From Gracilibacillus salitolerans (GTDB taxonomy: Bacteria; Bacillota; Bacilli; Bacillales; Amphibacillaceae), in contig NZ_CP045915.1 of the NCBI RefSeq assembly GCF_009650095.1, positions 62,001 through 126,000 on the forward strand: a stretch of 64,000 bases of DNA. Reading direction: 5' to 3'. How positions within the stretch are numbered: position 1 is the first letter of the stretch; each line of letters starts with the position of its first letter. The position numbers were made by a program, and so were the translations under genes. Of the stretch, positions 55,546-64,000 are shown in pieces. Under the pieces are notes generated by a model. It searched no databases and had not been told where the DNA came from. It saw only the letters and a program-made list of their open reading frames with translations.

Positions 55546-56466
55546 TTGAGGGTATCACGTCTGGTGTTATGGTCTATTATATTACTATTGCTCATAACAA
55601 ATATTACAACCATTTTTATCTTTTCTGGGGAAAATAGCTCAGACGAATTTGTAGTATTAGAAGAGAATAAAGTGGATCGTAATAAACCTTTAGCAGAAAT
55701 CGGCAATAAGGAAATCTTGTATCAAGATTGGATGAGCGAATTAATAGAGCAATATGGCGAGTCTGTTTTACACGATTTAATTGATAAAGAAGTTGTTTTT
55801 CAGTTGGCAGAAAAAGAAAATATAGAGATCCATCCCAAAATAGTAGATCGTGAATTATCCAGAATGATGGTGATGCAAGGATTGCTATCAGCAGATGAAA
55901 AAGAGAAAAAGGTTGAAAAGTGGACAGAGCAAATTCACTATCGTTATTATTTACAACATCTTTTAAGTAAAAGCATAAGTGTCTCTGAAGCAGAAATAGA
56001 AGAGTATTATCAATTTTATCAAAATCAATACCAGTTTGATGATATGGTCCAGCTGTCACATATTCTCGTTTCTACGGAACAAGAAGCAGAGTATGTGATG
56101 GCAAGGTTGGATGACGGTGAATCTTTTAGTGAGGTCGCATCAGAATTGTCGACCGATGAAGGAAGTGTAGCGAGTGGAGGCTATTTAGGATTTTATTCTA
56201 AGACAAGCAGTTTTATACCAAGTGAATATTATGACACAGCTATTTCATTAGAAGCTGGAACGTATAGTGAACCAGTATTAGTAAATAACGGGTATGCGAT
56301 TATTTTTCATCATCAACACCTCCCTGCCATTGAATTAAGCTATGAAGAAGCTTATGAAGAGGTACGACAAGATATAGCCTTAGATCAATTAGAATCTGAA
56401 GTAGACGCTTCGGTTCTTTGGGATCAGCTAGAGATAGATTTAAGATATAAAAATGAAAATAATTAA
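55546..56466 (+). CDS. yacD: Membrane-anchored PpiC-type peptidyl-prolyl isomerase (YacD/PrsA-like)
   Basis: This 306-aa protein has an N-terminal membrane anchor (about 7-28, VLWSIILLLLITNITTIFIFS) without a lipobox. A SurA-N-like helical region and a parvulin/PpiC domain (about 165-260, VQLSHILVSTEQEA...ELSTDEGSVASGGYLGF) lie outside the membrane. A role in folding secreted proteins is inferred. The start is TTG after GGGGGAG. It lies between hslO and cysK as in B. subtilis. Confidence 0.88.
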   Translation: MRVSRLVLWSIILLLLITNITTIFIFSGENSSDEFVVLEENKVDRNKPLAEIGNKEILYQDWMSELIEQYGESVLHDLIDKEVVFQLAEKENIEIHPKIVDRELSRMMVMQGLLSADEKEKKVEKWTEQIHYRYYLQHLLSKSISVSEAEIEEYYQFYQNQYQFDDMVQLSHILVSTEQEAEYVMARLDDGESFSEVASELSTDEGSVASGGYLGFYSKTSSFIPSEYYDTAISLEAGTYSEPVLVNNGYAIIFHHQHLPAIELSYEEAYEEVRQDIALDQLESEVDASVLWDQLEIDLRYKNENN

Positions 56467-56488
56467 CGGGTCCTTTCCAATTTATGGG

Positions 56489-56517
56489 TTGACAATGTAT
56501 ACCGTTTCATGTAAATT
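56489..56517 (+). promoter_or_regulatory. Sigma-A promoter of cysK
   Basis: TTGACA (56489-56494), a 17-bp spacer and TAAATT (56512-56517) lie 45 bp upstream of cysK. Confidence 0.72.
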
Positions 56518-56562
56518 GTAGATAAAACCAATAATTTTACTTGGATTTGAGGAGGAACTGGA

Positions 56563-57489
56563 ATGAAAGTAGCTCAAAATGTTGCGGAATTGATTGGAAA
56601 TACACCGATTGTCAAATTAAATCGCACAGCAGATCCTGAAGGTGCAGAAATTTACTTAAAGCTAGAATTTATGAATCCTGGTAGTTCTGTTAAGGATCGT
56701 ATCGCACTTGCGATGGTTGAAGCGGCAGAAGAAGAAGGTATTTTGAAGGATGGAGATACCATTATTGAGCCGACAAGTGGTAATACAGGTATTGGTCTCG
56801 CATTAGTTGCCGCTATTAAAGGATATAAAGCAATTTTAGTAATGCCTGATACGATGAGTACGGAAAGACGTAATCTTTTGCGTGCTTATGGTGCCGATTT
56901 GGTACTGACGCCAGGTGCAGAAGGTATGAAAGGTGCCATTGCGAAAGCAACAGAATTACAAAAGGAACACGGTTACTTCATGCCTCAGCAGTTTAATAAT
57001 GTAGCAAACCCTGCAGTTCATGCTCGCACGACCGGTAAAGAAATTGTTGAGCAAATGGGTGATCAACTGGATGCCTTTATTTCTGGTATTGGAACTGGTG
57101 GAACAATTACTGGTGCAGGTAAAGTCTTAAAGAATCAGTATAAAGATATTAAGATTTATGCGGTAGAACCAACTGATTCAGCTATATTATCAGGAGGTAA
57201 ACCAGGTCCTCACAAAATTCAAGGAATCGGTGCAGGTTTTGTACCAGAAGTTCTTGATACGGAAATTTATGATGAAGTTATTACAGTATCTAATGATCAA
57301 GCCTATGAAACAGCTAGAGAAGCAGCTCGCAAAGACGGTGTGCTAGGTGGTGTTTCATCAGGTGCAGCTATTCACGCTGCTAAACAAGTAGCGCAAAAAC
57401 TTGGTAAAGGTAAAAAAGTTCTAGCAGTTCTTCCGAGTAATGGAGAGCGATATCTATCAACACCTCTATATCAATTCGACGAAGAATAA
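56563..57489 (+). CDS. cysK: Cysteine synthase A
   Basis: This 308-aa PLP enzyme (O-acetylserine sulfhydrylase) makes cysteine from O-acetylserine and sulfide. The PLP lysine is Lys44 in GSSVKDR; the substrate loop is [10 protein letters not shown] and the phosphate-binding loop [19 protein letters not shown]. The folate genes pabB, pabA and pabC that follow it in B. subtilis are absent. Confidence 0.97.
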   Translation: MKVAQNVAELIGNTPIVKLNRTADPEGAEIYLKLEFMNPGSSVKDRIALAMVEAAEEEGILKDGDTIIEPTSGNTGIGLALVAAIKGYKAILVMPDTMSTERRNLLRAYGADLVLTPGAEGMKGAIAKATELQKEHGYFMPQQFNNVANPAVHARTTGKEIVEQMGDQLDAFISGIGTGGTITGAGKVLKNQYKDIKIYAVEPTDSAILSGGKPGPHKIQGIGAGFVPEVLDTEIYDEVITVSNDQAYETAREAARKDGVLGGVSSGAAIHAAKQVAQKLGKGKKVLAVLPSNGERYLSTPLYQFDEE

Positions 57490-57519
57490 AAGCAAACAAT
57501 TATCTTATAAATTAAGTAC

Positions 57520-57560
57520 AGAACCCGTTTCAGTTAATATTGAAGCGGGTTTTTATTTCA
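57520..57560 (+). terminator. Intrinsic terminator after cysK
   Basis: A stem AACCCGTTTCA / TGAAGCGGGTT is followed by TTTATTTC. Element H starts 23 bp downstream. Confidence 0.88.
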
Positions 57561-57582
57561 ATATTAGAATTTATATAATCAT

Positions 57583-57761
57583 GCGCAAAATCCATAAACT
57601 GCGAAGTAACAGTCATGTGAATTTGCTTTCTTCCATTCTTTTCTTGATGAGTGCATAACCATCGCTGCGGAAAGCGAAGTATTCTGCCGGAGCGTATCCA
57701 AACCACTTATCAAAAATCAGGATGGGAGAAAATTTTCACTATGTCGCAGTTTGTATCTACT
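57583..57761 (+). repeat. Intergenic repeat element H (179-bp deletion form, inverted core)
   Basis: This is the shortest copy. After the left end and arm (CCATAAACTGCGAAGTAAC, CTTTCTTCCATTCTT) a stub of module 2 (CGCTGCGG) is joined directly to the end of inverted module 1 (AAAGCGAAGTATTCTGCCGG), then the right arm. From the module-1 remnant to the right end it is nearly identical to element A, so H looks like an internal deletion of an A-type copy. The 180 bp from here to folP hold no gene I can support. Confidence 0.85.
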
Positions 57762-57942
57762 CCGAATTAAATTAACATTCCGGTATCGTGGTGGGAGTCG
57801 CAATGTTGTTTTTTCTTTAGGATAGGATTAGCGTTAGTGGTAGAAAATATTTTTCAGTAGATCTAAACTTTTCAAAAATATTTGTGTTATAATATTTTGT
57901 TATGAATAGATTATAGAATTTGTTTCGTAAGGACGGGGTATC

Positions 57943-58770
57943 ATGGAAAAATGGCTACGAACAAAAATAAAGGATTATTATTATCCGGAAAAAACATTAG
58001 TCATGGGTATCTTAAATGTTACACCAGACTCTTTTTCAGATGGGGGCAAGTATAATAATATCCAATCGGCCATCCATCAAGCTAAAAAGATGGAAGAAGA
58101 AGGCGCAGATATTATCGACATTGGTGGTGAATCAACTAGACCCGGACACAAACCAGTGTCAGAGGAAGAAGAAATAGACCGAGTCCTTCCAGTTATTAGA
58201 GCGCTGGTTGATGAAATCAATATACCAATTTCAATTGATACATGGAAAGCGAAGGTAGCAAAACTGTCAATAGAAGCAGGCGCATCGATTATAAATGATG
58301 TGTGGGGGGCAAAGAAAGAACCGGATATAGCAAAGGTAGCGGCAGAATTAGATGTGCCGATTATACTGATGCACAATCGAGAAGATCCGTCATATGATTC
58401 GCTGATGGAAGACGTGTTATCTGATTTAAAAGAGAGTATCCAAATTGCATTAGACGCAGGTGTAAAAAAAGAACAGCTTATTCTCGATCCAGGCATTGGA
58501 TTTGCTAAGACATATGAAGAAAATATTCAAGTGATTCAGGAAATGAATCGGCTCCGAGAGTTAGAATATCCGGTATTACTTGGAACGTCCCGTAAGTCCA
58601 TTATTGCCAAAACATTAAATTTGCCTGTTGATGAACGAGATGAAGGAACAGGAGCGACTGTATGCTACGGTTTGACTAAGGGGTGTGAAATTGTCCGAGT
58701 ACATAACGTAGCGATGCATGCGAGGATGGTCAAGATGATGGACAAACTGATTGGTAAGGGTGGTGTATAG
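57943..58770 (+). CDS. folP: Dihydropteroate synthase
   Basis: This 275-aa TIM-barrel enzyme joins p-aminobenzoate to the pterin in folate synthesis and is the sulfonamide target. Motifs: MGILNVTPDSFSDGGKY (about 21-37), DIGGESTRPG, LDPGIGFAKTYEEN and GTSRKS. A GACGGGG-type RBS precedes the ATG. It starts the folP-folB-folK-yazB unit. The p-aminobenzoate genes (pab) expected upstream are missing from this locus. Confidence 0.95.
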   Translation: MEKWLRTKIKDYYYPEKTLVMGILNVTPDSFSDGGKYNNIQSAIHQAKKMEEEGADIIDIGGESTRPGHKPVSEEEEIDRVLPVIRALVDEINIPISIDTWKAKVAKLSIEAGASIINDVWGAKKEPDIAKVAAELDVPIILMHNREDPSYDSLMEDVLSDLKESIQIALDAGVKKEQLILDPGIGFAKTYEENIQVIQEMNRLRELEYPVLLGTSRKSIIAKTLNLPVDERDEGTGATVCYGLTKGCEIVRVHNVAMHARMVKMMDKLIGKGGV

Positions 58771-58771
58771 A

Positions 58772-59137
58772 ATGGATAAGATCCATCTTAATCAAATGAC
58801 TTTTTACGGCTTTCATGGTGTATTTCCTGAAGAAAAAAAGTTAGGTCAGCGCTTTTTAGTAGATGTTGTATTAGAAGCAGATTTGAAACAAGCAGGGCAA
58901 GCAGACGATCTTCATTATTCTATTGATTATGGCCTTGTTTATCAATTGACGAAGCAAGTCGTGGAAGGTCAGTCAAAAAATTTAATTGAAGCAGTAGCTG
59001 AAGAGGTTTCTGAGAAACTTTTATCCCAGTTTAATCCATTAAAGGCATGTACCGTTAAAGTAATCAAACCTGATCCACCTATTCCTGGACATTATCAGTC
59101 GGTTGCTGTTGAAATTTACAGGGAGAAATCTTTATGA
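58772..59137 (+). CDS. folB: Dihydroneopterin aldolase
   Basis: This 121-aa T-fold enzyme of folate synthesis has GFHGVFPEEKKLGQRFLVDVVLEAD with the conserved Glu, SIDYGLVY, and the catalytic-region Lys in VKVIKPDPPIPGH. The ATG at 58772 follows AGGGTGGTG that overlaps the end of folP; the frame continues upstream to 58751 but without an RBS. It overlaps folK by four bases. Confidence 0.94.
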   Translation: MDKIHLNQMTFYGFHGVFPEEKKLGQRFLVDVVLEADLKQAGQADDLHYSIDYGLVYQLTKQVVEGQSKNLIEAVAEEVSEKLLSQFNPLKACTVKVIKPDPPIPGHYQSVAVEIYREKSL

Positions 59138-59664
59138 AAAAAGTATATATAGCACTAGGCTCTAATATTCAACCTAGATTAACCTATTTAGACCAAGCTA
59201 TAGAACAATTAGCTAAGCATGATCAAATAGTAATTAAGGGTCAATCTTCTATATATGAAACGGATCCAGTTGGTTTTGTAGAGCAAGAGCAATTTTTGAA
59301 TATGGTTATAGAAGTCGAAACTGATTTAGGTCCGAATTCCCTGCTGAGCATTTGCCAAAGTATTGAAGGGAATCTGGGGAGGAAACGAGAGGTAAGATGG
59401 GGACCAAGAACAATTGATCTTGACATTTTAGTATATAATCAAGAAAATATAGAAACAGAGCGATTAATTCTACCACATCCAAGATTACATGAACGAGCCT
59501 TTGTATTAATACCATTAGCAGAAATAAATCCATTTTTATATATAGCACGCTTAGATCAGAATATAACAGAATTATTGGCAAGAATACCTGCACAAGATAG
59601 AGAAGGGGTAGTCAAATGGCAACAAGCAGATGGGGTAAGAGAATCAAAGCATTTCGGAAGTTGA
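59134..59664 (+). CDS. folK: HPPK, 6-hydroxymethyl-7,8-dihydropterin pyrophosphokinase
   Basis: This 176-aa kinase activates the pterin for FolP. Motifs: ALGSNIQPR near the N-terminus, YETDPVGFVEQEQFLNMVIEVET, and RWGPRTIDLDILVY with the two metal-binding aspartates. Its 3' end overlaps yazB by 49 bp in another frame. Confidence 0.95.
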   Translation: MKKVYIALGSNIQPRLTYLDQAIEQLAKHDQIVIKGQSSIYETDPVGFVEQEQFLNMVIEVETDLGPNSLLSICQSIEGNLGRKREVRWGPRTIDLDILVYNQENIETERLILPHPRLHERAFVLIPLAEINPFLYIARLDQNITELLARIPAQDREGVVKWQQADGVRESKHFGS

Positions 59665-59858
59665 AAGGATATACACAAATAGAATTCGCCGATAAACTTG
59701 GAATATCTGTTTCGCAATTAGGTGAAATTGAAAGAGGTAAGAGAATTCCTACAACGGATAATTTAGAAGTTATTGCAAGTAAGCTCGATATTTCATTAGA
59801 AGAGTTGCAGCCTAAAATGAAAGAAAATGAGGTAAGACGTTATATGGAAAATAGGTGA
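59616..59858 (+). CDS. yazB: YazB, Xre-family helix-turn-helix protein
   Basis: This 80-aa protein is a single Cro/C1-type HTH domain (KGYTQIEFADKLGISVSQLGEIERGKRIPTTDNLEVIASKLDISLEEL, about 17-65). The family is conserved in the folate-dusB-lysS cluster of bacilli, but no regulon is known. The start lies inside folK, an arrangement also seen in B. subtilis. The stop overlaps the first codon of the dusB remnant. Confidence 0.88.
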   Translation: MATSRWGKRIKAFRKLKGYTQIEFADKLGISVSQLGEIERGKRIPTTDNLEVIASKLDISLEELQPKMKENEVRRYMENR

Positions 59859-60076
59859 TATCAACATTCATAACCAAGTCTGGCCGTTTACTTACATTAA
59901 AAGGTGAACGAGTAGCAGTAAGGGAAATGCGTAAGCACGCTGCATGGTATTTAAAAGGCTTAAAAGGAAATGGTAAAGTACGTAATCAAATTAATCAGAC
60001 AGATTCTAAGGAAGAACTAGAAGAATTATTATACGATTATGTAGAACAATTAGAAGAGAAAGCAAGAGTTTCCTAA
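59855..60076 (+). pseudogene. dusB: 5'-truncated remnant of tRNA-dihydrouridine synthase DusB
   Basis: A 73-codon open frame starts with GTG over the yazB stop. After about ten unmatched residues it matches only the C-terminal RNA-binding helical domain of DusB (LTLKGERVAVREMRKHAAWYLKGLKGNGKVRNQINQ). The roughly 260-residue FMN-binding TIM barrel, including the catalytic Cys loop, is absent. In B. subtilis the full dusB lies exactly here between yazB and lysS. An in-frame deletion or 5' decay is the simplest explanation. Translation of a small stand-alone domain cannot be excluded, since the frame has stayed open. Confidence 0.78.
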
Positions 60077-60087
60077 GTGTGTAAACA

Positions 60088-60116
60088 TTGACACAAATGA
60101 GTTCCTTTTCTATACT
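60088..60116 (+). promoter_or_regulatory. Sigma-A promoter upstream of lysS
   Basis: TTGACA (60088-60093), a 17-bp spacer and TATACT (60111-60116) lie 82 bp before lysS. An intrinsic terminator follows only about 15 bp downstream. Confidence 0.8.
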
Positions 60117-60130
60117 AATCATGAATGTGA

Positions 60131-60160
60131 TACTGCCAGTGTGATGCTGGCAGTTTTTTG
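60131..60160 (+). terminator. Terminator or attenuator between dusB remnant and lysS
   Basis: A perfect 8-bp stem ACTGCCAG / CTGGCAGT followed by T6 lies downstream of the lysS promoter but upstream of the lysS start. It may end read-through from the folate operon, attenuate lysS, or both. No T-box or lysine-riboswitch features are seen. Confidence 0.8.
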
Positions 60161-60179
60161 ATATATAACAAATAATTAA

Positions 60180-61679
<1,500 letters not shown>

Positions 61680-61686
61680 TTGTACG

Positions 61687-61726
61687 GAAGAACCTTGGCG
61701 ATTAAGATGGCCAAGGTTCTTTTTTA
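61687..61726 (+). terminator. Intrinsic terminator after lysS
   Basis: A stem AAGAACCTTGG / CCAAGGTTCTT with a 12-nt loop is followed by T residues. Confidence 0.9.
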
Positions 61727-61787
61727 TCAGATGTTTTTGATGAGAAAAAGTTTTTAAATTTTTCATCAAAGAAAATGAATAATATTG

Positions 61788-61817
61788 TTGACATTAGATC
61801 TACCTGCATGGTATATT
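61788..61817 (+). promoter_or_regulatory. rRNA promoter P1 (sigma-A)
   Basis: TTGACA (61788-61793) and TATATT (61812-61817) are 18 bp apart, in an A/T-rich region typical of rrn promoters. Confidence 0.8.
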
Positions 61818-61897
61818 ATTAATCGTCGCTGAAAACGACGTAACAAAAAACATCATCTTTCAACAACAACAACCAAGAAATTAAAGCAAAAAATTTG

Positions 61898-61926
61898 TTG
61901 ACATAAAACGAATGAGATGGTATGAT
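61898..61926 (+). promoter_or_regulatory. rRNA promoter P2 (sigma-A)
   Basis: TTGACA (61898-61903) and TATGAT (61921-61926) are 17 bp apart. Tandem P1/P2 promoters are the rule for Bacillus rrn operons. Confidence 0.85.
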
Positions 61927-61957
61927 ATAAAAGTTGTCGCAAAAAAGACAATCACTA

Positions 61958-61980
61958 TTGATCTTTGAAAACTGAACAAA
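61958..61980 (+). promoter_or_regulatory. boxA-like antitermination signal in rRNA leader
   Basis: TGATCTTTGAAAACTGAAC resembles the Bacillus leader boxA (TGCTCTTTGAAAACT). A related ACCTTGAAAACTAGAT lies in the 16S-23S spacer. Nus-factor binding is inferred. Confidence 0.55.
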
Positions 61981-62040
61981 ACAACCAGTATGATTTTAAA
62001 CATGAAACAAGCTAGCTTATAGAAGCGAGCGCAAGTCAAC

Positions 62041-63610
<1,570 letters not shown>

Positions 63611-63788
63611 ATTAAAGGAACACCTTTTTTACAAGGTGCAAAAAAACATACTGCGTTGTTTGGTTCAGTTTTGAGAGATCAATTCTCTCTCTATTATGTA
63701 CCTTGAAAACTAGATAAGAGTATGACAAGACATCAAACAAAAACCAACGACTTTTTCATGCGTTAAGCATAGTAAGTATTGTAAGTAT

Positions 63789-64000
63789 AGTTAAGTGAAG
63801 AAGGGCGCACGGTGGATGCCTTGGCACTAGGAGCCGAAGAAGGACGGGACAAACACCGATATGTCTCGGGGAGCCGTACGTAGGCATCGATCCGAGAATT
63901 TCCGAATGGGGAAACCCTCTACTCGTCATGGAGTAGAACGTACATCTGAATTCATAGGATGTACGAGGCAGACCCGGGGAACTGAAACATCTCAGTACCC
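63789..64000 (+). rRNA. rrl: 23S ribosomal RNA, 3'-truncated by the window edge
   Basis: The first 212 nt of a 23S gene are collinear with 1602-1813. One substitution is seen: C at 63888 against T at 1701. The spacer between 16S and 23S (63608-63788) has no tRNA. Confidence 0.97.

Overview
The window is chromosome from a low-GC, spore-forming, Gram-positive bacterium of the family Bacillaceae. The 16S rRNA, the gene order and the proteins all resemble Bacillus subtilis. The 16S sequence and the intergenic repeats suggest a halophilic or halotolerant relative (Gracilibacillus/Virgibacillus/Oceanobacillus group); that genus-level guess is weak. It is the origin-proximal region that in B. subtilis runs from rrnA past csfB-tmk-holB-abrB-metG-ksgA-veg-purR-spoVG-glmU-prs-ctc-pth-mfd-spoVT-yabM...divIC-spoIIE-tilS-hpt-ftsH-coaX-cysK-folP-lysS to the next rRNA operon. 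Two directly repeated rRNA operons bracket it: a 16S tail plus complete 23S and 5S at 1-4703, and a complete 16S plus the start of a 23S at 62041-64000. Nearly all genes are on the + strand.

Layout. 4.8-6.7 kb: a small accessory patch with a minus-strand C39-like cysteine-peptidase-type protein, whose promoter carries an SOS-like box, and a SAM methyltransferase followed at once by a near-perfect parS site. 6.7-15 kb: csfB, aad, tmk, darA, yaaR, holB, ricT, yabA, trmN6, yazA, rsmI (DNA replication, c-di-AMP sensing, RNA modification). 15-22.7 kb: abrB (minus strand), metG, tatD, yabE, rnmV, ksgA, veg and an sspF-like SASP gene. 22.8-34.2 kb: ispE, purR, spoVG, glmU, prs, ctc, pth, fin, mfd, spoVT. 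34.9-38 kb: a glcT-ptsG glucose PTS unit with a RAT/terminator antitermination switch. 38.7-43.9 kb: yabM, yabN, rqcP, yabP, yabQ, divIC, yabR. 44.6-53.3 kb: tRNA-Met (minus strand), spoIIE, yabS, yabT, tilS, hpt, ftsH. 53.9-61.7 kb: coaX, hslO, a PpiC-type foldase, cysK, folP-folB-folK-yazB, a 5'-truncated dusB remnant, and lysS.

Regulation can be read directly at many sites. There are sigma-A promoters for abrB, yabE, veg (tandem), cysK, tRNA-Met, lysS and the rRNA operon (tandem). A Spo0A-type promoter with a 21-bp spacer precedes spoIIE. Other candidates are sigma-H (spoVG), sigma-F (fin, yabS), sigma-F/G (csfB), sigma-G (spoVT), sigma-E (yabP) and sigma-B (ctc). The region therefore combines housekeeping genes with a dense set of sporulation genes.

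The most unusual content is a family of eight intergenic elements (A-H, about 180-600 bp, one per 7-8 kb). Each lies just downstream of an intrinsic terminator or terminator-like hairpin, and all eight have the same outer ends in the same orientation. Each is built as a long quasi-palindrome around one or two hairpin modules. The inner core of copies A, B and H is inverted relative to C, D, E and F while the outer ends stay fixed. I do not recognise these as a named family, and there is no transposase in the window.

Compared with B. subtilis, xpaC/yaaN, yabG, yabJ (ridA) and pabBAC are missing from their usual positions, and dusB is reduced to its C-terminal end.
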